Source: Pseudomonadota bacterium (GTDB lineage Bacteria; Pseudomonadota; Gammaproteobacteria; Acidiferrobacterales; Acidiferrobacteraceae). Taken from it: a stretch of 54,986 bases of DNA. Of the stretch, positions 26,668 through 35,756 are shown in pieces. The DNA lies in NCBI GenBank assembly GCA_021777335.1, contig JAJYDT010000009.1, forward strand, positions 1 to 54,986. The letters are read 5' to 3'. How positions within the stretch are numbered: position 1 is the stretch's first letter; the number at the start of each line of letters is the position of its first letter. A model generated the notes under the pieces. The model did no database searches. It had not been told where the DNA came from and worked only from the letters and a program-made list of their open reading frames with translations. A program made the position numbers and the translations under genes.

Positions 26668-27834
26668 TCAGGATCTAGCCCTAAGACGGTCTGGCAGATA
26701 CTCGAGTGTAATACACTTTTCGCGCGCAAGGATCACACAGCGTTCGATCACATTCAGGAGTTCGCGGACGTTTCCGGGCCAGCTATAGCGGCAGAATGCA
26801 TCAAGTACAGGCTCATCTATGGCTGGGGGCGCAGACAATCCATGCCGTGTCGCCGCCTGTAGAAGAAACTGACGGGCAAGCAGTGGCACGTCATCGATGC
26901 GTTCGCGCAGGGGGGGCATAACAATCTCAGCGACATTGAGGCGGTAATAGAGGTCGTCGCGGAACCCTAACCGGGCTACAAGTTCCTGGAGATTCTTGTT
27001 GCTCGCTGCGATGATGCGCGCGTCGATTGTGCGCGTTCTGGATTCCCCCACCCGTTCGAACACTTTGTCCTGCAGAAACCTGAGAAGCTTGGCCTGCCCC
27101 CCCAGGTCGAGCTCGCTGATCTCATCTAGAAACAAGGTGCCCTGATCTGCGAGTTCGAGGCGTCCGATCTTGTCGCGAATCGCGCCTGTGAAGGCGCCTT
27201 TGCAGTGTCCGAAAAGTTCGCTCTCGAGAAGCGCAGGGGAAAGACTCCCACAATTGACCTCGATAAATGGACCAGAGGCGCGTGCGGTCAGGTGATGCAC
27301 ATGGCGGGCGAGCATACTTTTCCCGGTACCGCTCTCACCCTGGATAAGAATGGTAACATCGCTTTTCCCGAACTGCTCGACCATAGCAAGCGTCCGCTTC
27401 AAGGCTGGCGAGCGTGTAAATAGGCCGCCATGTTCGATTGCCCGTCGCAAGGAGTGATTTTCCGCCTCGAGACCCCGGATATGCAGGTTGCGCGTCACGA
27501 TCTGTTCGATCTCAGCAGGTGCAAACGGTTTGACGATAAAATCGCTTGCGCCCGTCTTTATCGCATCGACAGCCGTGTCAATCGCGCCGTAGGCAGTCAT
27601 GATCACGACTGGTACCCTCGGGTACTCGGTTTTCACAAAGCGCAGAAGGTCGAGCCCTCCATGGGGTTCCATCTTAAGGTCGGTAAGAACAAGATCCGCA
27701 TGGAACTCTTTTAACGCATTGATGGCCGCTGAGACAGAGGCGACATCACGCACCCGGTGCTGTTTGCGCTCAAGGAAAATCCTGAGTGTAAGACGAATCT
27801 TACGATCATCATCGACGATCAGTACGCTCGCCAT
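26668..27834 (-). CDS. NtrC-type sigma-54 response regulator lacking the DNA-binding domain
   Basis: 388 residues. The receiver domain has D8-D9, phospho-acceptor D52, and K102. The AAA+ domain has Walker A GESGTGKS (166-173), the sigma-54 contact loop GAFTGA (213-218), Walker B LFLDE (234-238) and the arginine-finger end (SWPGNVRELLNVIERCVIL). The protein stops after YLPDRLRARS, so the C-terminal Fis-type helix-turn-helix present in most NtrC proteins is missing; the bases beyond the stop do not encode one in any frame. It should still be able to activate sigma-54 polymerase, perhaps from solution. The gene begins 4 bases after the kinase gene and ends the kdp regulatory run, where an OmpR-type KdpE would be expected. 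Confidence 0.95.
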   Translation of the reverse strand: MASVLIVDDDRKIRLTLRIFLERKQHRVRDVASVSAAINALKEFHADLVLTDLKMEPHGGLDLLRFVKTEYPRVPVVIMTAYGAIDTAVDAIKTGASDFIVKPFAPAEIEQIVTRNLHIRGLEAENHSLRRAIEHGGLFTRSPALKRTLAMVEQFGKSDVTILIQGESGTGKSMLARHVHHLTARASGPFIEVNCGSLSPALLESELFGHCKGAFTGAIRDKIGRLELADQGTLFLDEISELDLGGQAKLLRFLQDKVFERVGESRTRTIDARIIAASNKNLQELVARLGFRDDLYYRLNVAEIVMPPLRERIDDVPLLARQFLLQAATRHGLSAPPAIDEPVLDAFCRYSWPGNVRELLNVIERCVILAREKCITLEYLPDRLRARS

Positions 27835-27838
27835 GGAC

Positions 27839-29647
27839 TTATTCCTGGCTCGGAAGCGGAACCATGGGCTGCAATGGCAGATCGGTGTCGCTCAGCTGGC
27901 GGGGCAGCGCGATGATAAAACAGGTACCGCGCCCAGCCTGAGATTCTACAGCAATATGGCCTCCGTGCGCCTCGACCATCTCGCGCACGATCGCCAGGCC
28001 CATCCCCGCTGAGCCTTGCTTGTCGTTCTTGGCGCCCTGTGTATACCACTCGAAAATGAGCGGGATTTCATCTTCTGGAATGCCGGGTCCCGTATCGGCG
28101 ATCTCAATGCGCACCTCGCTTTTGTTCGTAAACGACGCTGACAAAGTGATCTTGCCAGTGGCAGGGGTATGGCGCAGAGCGTTCGACAGCAGGTTACTGA
28201 ACACCCAACCAAGCTTGACAGGATCCGCATTGATTGGCATCTCGGGGATACAGGAAACCATTAGACTGACGTCCTGTGCCTCCGCTTGCAGTCTGAACGA
28301 ATGCGCCTGCCGGCGCAGGAACCCACAGAGCTCGAATTGCTTTAGTTCCATACGGGTACGGGTTGCGTCCAGCCGCGATACATCGAGCAGATCCTCAACA
28401 AGTGCAGTCAGCTGCCCCACCTCCTCCTTCCCAACGTCGAGAAGCTGACAAACATGCTCCGGATAGCGTTCCTGGGTGGCGGTCTCATGGAGCATGCCGA
28501 TGCTGAGGCTGAGGCTGGTGAGCGGGGTTTTGAGCTCGTGCGACAGGGTAGCGAAGAGCTGCGCGCGCTGCTGCTCTGCATGTCTGAGCTCAGTCACGTC
28601 CTGCAATACAACGATAAGCCCGATGATATGCCGCTGTTTATCACGGAATGGTACGGTTTTGAGAATGTATGAATGTAAACGGCCACGAATGGTCAGAGAA
28701 AACTCGTTCCGGCTGTACTGGGGTTCATCCTGGTCTTCGTGGCGAAGAGACATAAGCGCATTGCGGAAGTTCAGATAGAAACGGCTCGCGACATTGAGGT
28801 CGTTGATATTTCGGCCAAGGAGTTCCCCTGGGTCGGTCTGCAGAAGCATGCCGGCCATGAAATTGACGTGCAGGACCTTACCCTGTCGGTCAAGCAGGAT
28901 CAATCCATCATCTATGGAGTTGATCAACGCATCGATCTTGGCGTTCTCGTACAGGAGCTTGTCGACACTCGCTCGCTCGTACCGTTCAAGCCGGCGCACA
29001 AGGCCATTGAACTCGCGCGCAAGCTCATCAAACTCCTGGATTCCCGAGCGATCGAGTTCGCGGTGTTTACCTGCCGGGTTCAGCTCATGGACACTGCGCG
29101 CGAGTTGACGCATGGGCCTTATCGTAAGGCGCACCATCCATACGGCAAACGCAAGCATGATTGCAAGCGATCCTGCAAGGCCGAACGCCCCAAAAAGCGC
29201 AAGTTCCCTGATAGACCACATCGCACGACCCGCGCGCATGGCAGCTGCCTGGTGGATCAGTTTTCTGAGTGTTCTGATGTCACCGCCCAGCACTGCAAAA
29301 TGTGCGGGGCTGGGTTCCTTGATATAAGCCCACCAGGCAAGCTTTGCGTTCTCAAGTACTGCACGCTGCGCGCTGCTCGTTACCTGGCCTTCGGCATTTG
29401 TGAGTGCCTTTAGGAATCGGGCACGGGCGCGGGTTCGGACTGCAGTGCCATGGGCGAGGCGGTAAGCGAGACCTGAGTACTCCATCTTGTTGATCGAAGC
29501 CATCACATGCGCATTTGTCTCGAGGATCTCGCCTGTAATTTCACCAAGATCGCTGATTCTCCTAATCAAGAACCCCCCAAGTGTGGCCATCAGCAGCACG
29601 GCGAAGAGGATTGCCACGATCAGTCGGTTATTGAGTGATTGGAACAT
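27839..29647 (-). CDS. Membrane PAS histidine kinase replacing the KdpD kinase half
   Basis: 602 residues from ATG 29647 with AGGA upstream. Transmembrane segments at about 8-28 and 147-173 enclose a periplasmic domain of about 120 residues. HAMP (174-226), PAS (235-352), HisKA with H370 (FATLSHELKTPL) and HATPase_c (NLLSNALRHTP, DTGPGIPEDE, GMGLAIVREMVEAHGG) follow. It lies 7 bases after the truncated kdpD and 4 bases before the sigma-54 response regulator, its evident partner. Unlike true KdpD it has no DUF4118 four-helix membrane module, so the sensed signal is probably different or is supplied by the separate KdpD N-terminal protein. Confidence 0.95.
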   Translation of the reverse strand: MFQSLNNRLIVAILFAVLLMATLGGFLIRRISDLGEITGEILETNAHVMASINKMEYSGLAYRLAHGTAVRTRARARFLKALTNAEGQVTSSAQRAVLENAKLAWWAYIKEPSPAHFAVLGGDIRTLRKLIHQAAAMRAGRAMWSIRELALFGAFGLAGSLAIMLAFAVWMVRLTIRPMRQLARSVHELNPAGKHRELDRSGIQEFDELAREFNGLVRRLERYERASVDKLLYENAKIDALINSIDDGLILLDRQGKVLHVNFMAGMLLQTDPGELLGRNINDLNVASRFYLNFRNALMSLRHEDQDEPQYSRNEFSLTIRGRLHSYILKTVPFRDKQRHIIGLIVVLQDVTELRHAEQQRAQLFATLSHELKTPLTSLSLSIGMLHETATQERYPEHVCQLLDVGKEEVGQLTALVEDLLDVSRLDATRTRMELKQFELCGFLRRQAHSFRLQAEAQDVSLMVSCIPEMPINADPVKLGWVFSNLLSNALRHTPATGKITLSASFTNKSEVRIEIADTGPGIPEDEIPLIFEWYTQGAKNDKQGSAGMGLAIVREMVEAHGGHIAVESQAGRGTCFIIALPRQLSDTDLPLQPMVPLPSQE

Positions 29648-29654
29648 CTTTTTC

Positions 29655-30824
29655 CTAGCCCCTTGGATGCTCAGACAAAGGGCGTGCAGAAGTATCAACA
29701 ATCTGCACGTCAACACCATCGGTATGCATCAGGAATTCGAGCGTCAACCACTTAAATAGCCGAAGGCGCCACCAGGAGCGCGGATTCTTACCGAATATGA
29801 CCATCGTGATGCCGCGGTCTTCGGAAAAACGCACCAAGGCATCAAGCACGCTGTTCGATTCCAGTATTGCGAACTGCGCGCCCAGATCTTTTGCTACTCG
29901 CTCAAGCTTCAAGTATTCCTGTCGCCCGCGGGAAAGTGCCTGATGCGGTGCCTGATCATTGCGTACGACGGTTACGGCAAACCAGTCAGCATTCAGGCGA
30001 CCGGCGATCCGTGCGCCACGGCGCAGCAGAACGATGGAACTGTCGGTTCCGTCGGGATCGAGACACACCATAACGCGTTCTGGACGCCTCAGCGGTCCAG
30101 CCTCGCGCCTCAGGCGCTGCTCCTCTGTCTGATACTCGACCTTGCTCGCGACTTCGCGCAGCGCCATCTCGCGCAGGGCGGCGAGATTCTCTGGCGTAAA
30201 AAATCCTCGGAGCGCACTTTCAATTTTCTCAGAGGGGTAGATCTTACCCCGGCGCAGGCGCTCACGATGGTCCTCAATACTGAGATCAATATTGATAATC
30301 TCGTCGGCGAGTCCAAGGATACGATCGGGGACAGTCTCGCGCACCTTGATACCTGTCAGGCGTTCTACGTAGGGATTGAGGCTCTCAATATGCTGTATGT
30401 TGATCGCGGTGATGACATTGATCCCCGCCTTGAGGATATCTTCGACGTCCTGATAACGTTTAGCGTGTTCGGTACCAGGGATATTCGTATGCGCGAGCTC
30501 ATCCACGATTGCGACCTGCGGGCGGCGTTCAAGAATCTCCGGCAGATTCATCTCCCCCCACTCGCGCCCCTGATAGCTGACCTGTCGTAGAGGAATCTGC
30601 TCAAGATCACCGATCTGCGCACGCGTCTCGGCACGCCCGTGCGTCTCGACATAGCCGATCTTGACATCGACGCCTTCGGCCTTAAGCCTGCGTCCTTCGA
30701 GCAGCATCTGGTATGTTTTCCCAACCCCGGCGGCCGAACCGATATAGATCTTAAGGCGTCCGGCAGGACGCTCCTTGAGCACCCCAAGGATGTCTTCTGG
30801 CACAGCATCTTGGGTTTCCGCCAT
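29655..30824 (-). CDS. kdpD: Truncated KdpD: sensor and Usp domains only
   Basis: 389 residues from ATG 30824. The KdpD N-terminal domain (about 20-230) has a Walker A motif GSAAGVGKT (29-37), followed by GYVETHGR and the conserved ELAHTNIPG and KRYQDVEDIL. A universal-stress-protein domain follows (about 250-380, VMVCLDPDGTDSSIVLLRRGARIA). Membrane, HisKA and ATPase domains are absent; the gene ends with a normal stop and the kinase function lies in the next gene. Short KdpD proteins of this kind are known in cyanobacteria and deinococci. No clear ribosome binding site is seen. A 256-base gap separates it from kdpC. Confidence 0.93.
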   Translation of the reverse strand: MAETQDAVPEDILGVLKERPAGRLKIYIGSAAGVGKTYQMLLEGRRLKAEGVDVKIGYVETHGRAETRAQIGDLEQIPLRQVSYQGREWGEMNLPEILERRPQVAIVDELAHTNIPGTEHAKRYQDVEDILKAGINVITAINIQHIESLNPYVERLTGIKVRETVPDRILGLADEIINIDLSIEDHRERLRRGKIYPSEKIESALRGFFTPENLAALREMALREVASKVEYQTEEQRLRREAGPLRRPERVMVCLDPDGTDSSIVLLRRGARIAGRLNADWFAVTVVRNDQAPHQALSRGRQEYLKLERVAKDLGAQFAILESNSVLDALVRFSEDRGITMVIFGKNPRSWWRLRLFKWLTLEFLMHTDGVDVQIVDTSARPLSEHPRG

Positions 30825-31080
30825 GGGGACAGAGGAGTCAGGGATTCGCAACAGGCGACCCGGGTATCGGCGGCGCCGTGCGGCGTTCAGCCCGATACTG
30901 AAGAGGGGTAGGGCGGGTCACTCGTTCCCTATTGTCTTGTCCAATGTTACTGCTCAACAATCCCACCGCCTTCCTGACATCCCGGCGTATAAGCGAGGCC
31001 AGGTTACCGGCTGTGTCGCCGACGATAATAATCGCTATTGTAGCATAGCGCTGCCTGTGCCCCTCACGTGCCCAGAGTCA
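30825..31080. other. 256-base gap between kdpC and kdpD with a stem-loop
   Basis: No gene is seen. An exact inverted repeat CGCTAT/ATAGCG (31033-31038 and 31045-31050, 6-base loop) lies 31 bases after the kdpC stop on the transcribed strand and is followed by an AT-rich stretch without a T-run. It may attenuate or protect the structural-gene mRNA before the regulatory genes. No clear promoter was found for kdpD. Confidence 0.35.
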
Positions 31081-31665
31081 CTAATGCACCTCGGGGGATG
31101 TCTTCATGAGCGCCAGATTAAGGGTCAGCACGTTCACATAGGGCTCTCCAAAAAGGCCCAGCAGTGGCCTATGGAGGTGACGCGCGATGAGCTGGTCCAT
31201 GGCATCTGATGGCAGACCGCGCGCACGCGCGATCCATCGTGCCTGCAGATAGGCGTTGGCGGGACTGATGTCAGGATCGAGGCCAGATCCCGAACTTGTG
31301 ATCATATCCGAAGGCAGCCTGACGCCGCGAAGACCCGGGTGCTCCTTACGCAACCGCATACTGCGTTGAATAAGATGCTGCTTGAGCCGCCGACTCATTG
31401 GCCCGAGATTTGAGCCCCCAGACGTCAAAGGATCGTCATTGACCACCGAAGGACGACCATGGAACCAGCGTGCACCCAGAAAACGCTGACCAATGAGGCG
31501 TGAGCCTACAATCTTTCCACTCACCTGCACGAGACTGCCATTGGCCTGGAACGGGAACATGACCTGGTTAATGGCAACCTCGATGGCCGGGTAGGCAAGC
31601 CCGCACAGGATCCAGGTTGCAAGTGTGAAGCGCACGGCGGTAGCGAACGATTCAAGACGCGACAT
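31081..31665 (-). CDS. kdpC: Potassium-transporting ATPase C chain
   Basis: 194 residues with one N-terminal transmembrane segment (about 10-32) and a periplasmic domain. GSRLIGQRFLGARWFHGRPS near 53-72 and GSGLDPDISPANAYLQARWIARARG are the family signatures. KdpC assembles with KdpA and KdpB and stabilises the complex. The ribosome binding site is AGGAG, 6 bases before ATG. It starts 9 bases after kdpB. Confidence 0.95.
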   Translation of the reverse strand: MSRLESFATAVRFTLATWILCGLAYPAIEVAINQVMFPFQANGSLVQVSGKIVGSRLIGQRFLGARWFHGRPSVVNDDPLTSGGSNLGPMSRRLKQHLIQRSMRLRKEHPGLRGVRLPSDMITSSGSGLDPDISPANAYLQARWIARARGLPSDAMDQLIARHLHRPLLGLFGEPYVNVLTLNLALMKTSPEVH

Positions 31666-31674
31666 GAGCTACTC

Positions 31675-33753
31675 CTACCGTAAAAAAAGACCGAGCACGA
31701 GGTCGATGAGCTTAATGCCGATGAAAGGCGCCACGAGCCCGCCGAGCCCGTAGATCAGTATATTACGCCTTAACATAGCGTCCGCACTCACAGGCTTGAA
31801 CCGTACACCACGCAGCGCGAGCGGGATCAGCGCGGGGATGATCAAGGCATTAAAGATAAGGGCCGAAAGAACTGCGGTCTCAGGGGTCGCGAGATGCATA
31901 ACGTTGAGTGCGGCGAGGCCGGGGAGGGCTGTCATAAAAATCGCAGGTAACATGGCGAAATACTTGGCGACATCATTGGCAATGGAGAAAGTCGTAAGGG
32001 CTCCGCGGGTGATCAGCAGCTGTTTTCCAATCGCGACGACGTCGATAAGTTTCGTCGGGTCAGAATCGAGATCGATCATATTGGCAGCCTCCTTCGCCGG
32101 CGTTGTACCTGAATGCATGGCAAGTCCGACATCCGCCTGGGCAAGCGCAGGGGCGTCGTTGGTTCCGTCCCCGGTCATGGCAACGAGTCGACCCTTAGCC
32201 TGCTCCGAGTGGATCACACCGATCTTGTCTTCGGGCTTCGCCTCTGCCACGAAATCGTCGACCCCGGCCTGCTCGGCAATCACACGAGCCGTCACCGGAT
32301 TATCGCCTGTGACCATTATCGTCTTGATGCCCATGCTGCGCATATGCGCAAAACGCTCTCGCATCCCGGGTTTTAGAACATCAGATAGCGCAACAACACC
32401 AATAATGTCCCCATCAATGGCAACCGCGAGTGGAGTCGCCCCTCTGCGCGCCACAACAAGCGCAGCCTCCTTGAGCGCTTCAGACGCAGCAGTCGCGTAG
32501 AGTTCGGTCGCGTAGTTTGCGATCGCGGTCACAGCCCCCTTCCGTGCCTTGTGCCCGTCTGGGAAGTCAGTTCCGCTCATGCGTGTTTCTGCAGAAAACT
32601 CGATGCCGCGCGCCTTGTCCCATGAGGGTTCATGTTTGGCCCCTTTGGCCACGGCGAGCGCCACGATCGAACGGCCCTCCGGGGTATCGTCATACCACGA
32701 GGCCGCCAGTCCGGCGCTCGCAATATCATTGTCGGTGTGGCCTGGCAGACTGATGAATTCCGTCGCCTGGCGGTTACCGATCGTGATTGTGCCAGTCTTA
32801 TCCAGAATGAGCGTCTGGACATCTCCTGCCGCCTCGACGGCACGCCCTGACATGGCCAGCACGTTGAAGCGGGTCGCGCGATCGATGCCAGCAATCCCTA
32901 TTGCCGACAGAAGCGCGCCGATCGTAGTGGGAATCAACGCAACCAGAAGGGCGATTAGTGTCGCGACATCCATGTGCACGTGCAGGAAATCAGCCATCGG
33001 CATAAGAGTGGCTACCACCACCAGGAATATGAGGCTTAGAACTGCGAGCAACACCGTCAGCGCTATCTCGTTTGGTGTCTTTTGACGGCGCGCCCCTTCG
33101 ACGAGATGGATCATGCGGTCTAAAAACGTGTGTCCCGGATCAGCCGACACTTTGAACACGAGCCAGTCTGACAGGATTTTCGTTCCGCCGGTCACGGTTG
33201 AGGCCATGTCTGTCCCTGGTTCTTTGAGGACCGGCGCGGATTCTCCGGTGATCGCGGATTCATCCACAGAAGCGATGCCCTCAACCACCTCACCGTCGGT
33301 GGGGATGATGTCCCCTTTTTCAACACGTACAAGATCACCCTTGCGAAGGTTTGTGGCGGACACGATCGAGAGGGTACCATCGCTAGCTATTTTTCTCGCG
33401 GTCACGTCGTCCTTCGTCTGTCGCAGGGCATCGGCCTGCGCCCGGCCACGTCCCTCAGCGAGCGCTTCGGCGAAGTTTGCGAACCACACGGTCAGAACGA
33501 GGATCACCGTCACAGTGCCGTTGTACCAGCGCCCTACCTGTGAAGGACCAAAAAGACCCGGGTTCACAGTGAGGGCGCCCGTAATGAACATCCCTGTCCA
33601 GACGATGAACATCACAGGATTTCGTACCTGAACGCGCGGGCTGAACTTTTTCAGCGAATCCATGAGCGCCCGTCCGATGAGGCCCACCGTCCGTGCACGA
33701 TAGGCTTCCACCCTGCGTGCCATATTTGGATGTGATGCCGTGGATCCGGTCAT
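31675..33753 (-). CDS. kdpB: Potassium-transporting P-type ATPase B chain
   Basis: 692 residues. The phosphorylation motif LDKTGT has D318. The actuator motif TGES is at 169-172. MVTGDNPVTARVIAEQAGVDDFVAEAKPEDK and GDGTNDAPALAQADVGLAM complete the P-type ATPase set. KdpB hydrolyses ATP to drive potassium uptake through KdpA. Membrane segments lie near 46-66, 80-92, 235-255, 265-290 and in the last 120 residues. An AGGA precedes the ATG start, and the gene lies 12 bases after kdpA. Confidence 0.98.
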   Translation of the reverse strand: MTGSTASHPNMARRVEAYRARTVGLIGRALMDSLKKFSPRVQVRNPVMFIVWTGMFITGALTVNPGLFGPSQVGRWYNGTVTVILVLTVWFANFAEALAEGRGRAQADALRQTKDDVTARKIASDGTLSIVSATNLRKGDLVRVEKGDIIPTDGEVVEGIASVDESAITGESAPVLKEPGTDMASTVTGGTKILSDWLVFKVSADPGHTFLDRMIHLVEGARRQKTPNEIALTVLLAVLSLIFLVVVATLMPMADFLHVHMDVATLIALLVALIPTTIGALLSAIGIAGIDRATRFNVLAMSGRAVEAAGDVQTLILDKTGTITIGNRQATEFISLPGHTDNDIASAGLAASWYDDTPEGRSIVALAVAKGAKHEPSWDKARGIEFSAETRMSGTDFPDGHKARKGAVTAIANYATELYATAASEALKEAALVVARRGATPLAVAIDGDIIGVVALSDVLKPGMRERFAHMRSMGIKTIMVTGDNPVTARVIAEQAGVDDFVAEAKPEDKIGVIHSEQAKGRLVAMTGDGTNDAPALAQADVGLAMHSGTTPAKEAANMIDLDSDPTKLIDVVAIGKQLLITRGALTTFSIANDVAKYFAMLPAIFMTALPGLAALNVMHLATPETAVLSALIFNALIIPALIPLALRGVRFKPVSADAMLRRNILIYGLGGLVAPFIGIKLIDLVLGLFLR

Positions 33754-33765
33754 AAAGCAGTTTCC

Positions 33766-35499
33766 TCAGGAGACAAGATGCGCGTGCATCGCGAAGTACT
33801 CGGCGATCGGCCCGAGCACAAGCGCCGGGAGGAAGGTGAGCGCGCCGACGAGCAGAATGGTCGCTAGCCAGAAAGTCCCGAACAGCAGGGTATCTGTGCG
33901 CAATGTGCCGACTGTCTCTGAAACAGCCGGTTTCGCGGCGAGCGAGCCGCCGAGCGCGAGCATGAAGATGATCGATACGTAGCGTCCAATGAGCATCACC
34001 ACGCCAAGGGCTATGTTATACCAGGGAGTGTTTCCAGAAAGCCCGGCAAATGCTGAGCCGTTGTTCGCCGCCGTAGACGTGAACGCATAGATCACCTCCG
34101 TCAGGCCGTGCATCGAGGTGTTGCCAAGCGCCGAGACCCCATAGGGTGCCATGAGTGACCAAGCTGCGGGCACCAGGATGATAAGCGGGTGCACAAGCAG
34201 CGCGAGCGAGGCGAGGAGAATCTCACGCTTTTCGATCTTCTTGCCGAGAAATTCGGGTGTTCGCCCGACCATAAGTCCGGCGATGAACACCGCGAAAATC
34301 CCGTAAATGAGAAAGTTGATCAGGCCGACGCCCTTGCCCCCGAATACGCAGTTCAGCATCATCAGTACGAGCGAGACCATGCCGCCCACCGGGGTATAGC
34401 TGTCCAGCATTGAGTTCACGGTGCCTGTGGTGAAGGCAGTGCTGACCGTATCAAACATCGCGCTCTGTGTGTTTCCGAAACGGACCTCCTTGCCGACCAT
34501 ATTGCCGCCAGGCTGCCCGCCCCCGTGTACGATTGCCACCCCCGCGCCGGCAAGCACCGGCGTTCCGCCCTGTTCCGCTGACACCGCGATAAACAAAGCT
34601 GCCATCAGCATGATCGCCATGACCCCGTAGATTACCCGTGCAAGCCGTGGGTTACGCACCATGCGGCCAAATGCTACGACGAGCGACATTGGCGTCAGCA
34701 TCATCAGGAGCATCTCAAGCACGTTCGTGATGATGGTTGGATTCTCGAATGGGTGCGCAGAATTGGCATTGAAGAATCCACCGCCGTTCGTGCCAAGGTG
34801 CTTGATCACCTCGAGCGAGGCGACAGGGCCCATAGGAATGTGCTGCAGGCCACCTTGGACGAGATGCGCGATCGCTTGGCCAGTAAAGGTCTCGGGCGAT
34901 CCCTGCCATACCAGCACCGGTGTCAGGATCAGGCAAGGCAGGAGAAAAACGCGTGTCAAGGCGCGTACGAAGTCGCGGTAGAAATTGCCGAGGTTCCGGC
35001 CACCGTCGGCCGCAGCAAGCGACCGAAAAAAGGCAACTGCGACGACAAGCCCGGTCGCGGCTGATGTGAACATGGGAAATGTGATTGCGGCCGTCTGGCT
35101 GAAGAGCGACAGCGTTGACTCACCACCGTAATTCTGCCAGTTGGTATTCGTGATGAAACTTGCCGCAGTATTGAAGGCGAGCTCCGGATTCACACCCGCA
35201 AAATGGAGCGGGTTCAGTGGCAAGTGTCCCTGAAACATCAGGATCACATAGATCAGGACACCCATGAGGACGTTGGTGAGTAGCATATGGACCGCGTAGT
35301 CCTTCCAGTCCATAGGGCGTGAAGTCTGCGCAGGACCAATGATCCCGTAAAGCAGCCGATCAACGGGATCGAGAAGGGGATCGAGAAACGTACGCTCACC
35401 CATGAAGACGTGCGCGAGGTAGCGGCCAAACGGCACGCTGAGCGATGCGGCGATCAGGACAATGGCAACAATCTGCCAGAAGGCGTCAGCGGTCATCAT
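33766..35499 (-). CDS. kdpA: Potassium-transporting ATPase A chain
   Basis: 577 residues from ATG 35499 (MMTADAFWQ); the longer frame crosses kdpF. KdpA forms the potassium-selective pore with four pseudo-repeats of the MPM type. Selectivity-filter regions are seen as TNGGGFFNANSAHPFENP and STAANNGSAFAGL. Ten hydrophobic segments fit the family. kdpF ends 5 bases upstream. The order kdpF-kdpA-kdpB-kdpC is standard. Confidence 0.98.
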   Translation of the reverse strand: MMTADAFWQIVAIVLIAASLSVPFGRYLAHVFMGERTFLDPLLDPVDRLLYGIIGPAQTSRPMDWKDYAVHMLLTNVLMGVLIYVILMFQGHLPLNPLHFAGVNPELAFNTAASFITNTNWQNYGGESTLSLFSQTAAITFPMFTSAATGLVVAVAFFRSLAAADGGRNLGNFYRDFVRALTRVFLLPCLILTPVLVWQGSPETFTGQAIAHLVQGGLQHIPMGPVASLEVIKHLGTNGGGFFNANSAHPFENPTIITNVLEMLLMMLTPMSLVVAFGRMVRNPRLARVIYGVMAIMLMAALFIAVSAEQGGTPVLAGAGVAIVHGGGQPGGNMVGKEVRFGNTQSAMFDTVSTAFTTGTVNSMLDSYTPVGGMVSLVLMMLNCVFGGKGVGLINFLIYGIFAVFIAGLMVGRTPEFLGKKIEKREILLASLALLVHPLIILVPAAWSLMAPYGVSALGNTSMHGLTEVIYAFTSTAANNGSAFAGLSGNTPWYNIALGVVMLIGRYVSIIFMLALGGSLAAKPAVSETVGTLRTDTLLFGTFWLATILLVGALTFLPALVLGPIAEYFAMHAHLVS

Positions 35500-35504
35500 G
35501 GGGG

Positions 35505-35585
35505 TCAGAACCTTTCTGGAAAGATGATGGCGTAGACAAGATAGATGGCGATGGCCACCACAAGTGCAAGCAGCAGATCGATCAT
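35505..35585 (-). CDS. kdpF: KdpF small membrane subunit
   Basis: 26 residues: MIDLLLALVVAIAIYLVYA followed by IIFPERF, a single transmembrane helix with the usual LVYA-II-PE-F ending of KdpF, the lipid-like stabiliser of the Kdp complex. GGGAGA precedes the ATG. The ATG overlaps the stop of the small upstream gene by 4 bases (ATGA), and kdpA begins 5 bases after its stop. Confidence 0.9.
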   Translation of the reverse strand: MIDLLLALVVAIAIYLVYAIIFPERF

Positions 35586-35689
35586 CGGGTCTCCCTCTTG
35601 CCTGGGGCAATCACCCATTGGGAGAAACGCACAAGAGCCATAAGGAAGGCGTAGATCCCAAGAAACAGCGAGAGCATGAGTAGCGCCAT
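35582..35689 (-). CDS. 35-residue membrane peptide, first gene of the kdp operon
   Basis: 35 residues from ATG 35689, with AGGAG 6 bases upstream. The sequence begins MALLMLSLFLGIYAFLMAL, one predicted transmembrane helix (about 2-20), then a short polar tail with a WVIAPGKRETR end. Its stop overlaps the kdpF start by 4 bases, so it is translationally coupled to the potassium pump genes. It lies 68 bases downstream of the sigma-54 promoter, so it is the first cistron. Similar unnamed tiny proteins precede kdpF in other proteobacteria to my knowledge. It may be an extra small subunit or a leader that tunes kdpF translation. Confidence 0.7.
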   Translation of the reverse strand: MALLMLSLFLGIYAFLMALVRFSQWVIAPGKRETR

Positions 35690-35756
35690 GCATGACTCCT
35701 GAAGGTGAATAGTGGTTTCACTCCCGCCGTCCACTTCAGCGGGCGCGGACTTAAAA

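Noticed and set aside
28739-29413. Plus-strand frame of 224 codons
   Set aside because: It lies antisense to the histidine kinase, has no family resemblance and no ribosome binding site.
29943-30590. Plus-strand frame of 215 codons
   Set aside because: Antisense to the truncated kdpD, which is well supported.
31796-33085. Plus-strand frames of 234 and 178 codons
   Set aside because: Antisense shadows of kdpB with low-complexity composition rich in Ser, Ala and Arg.
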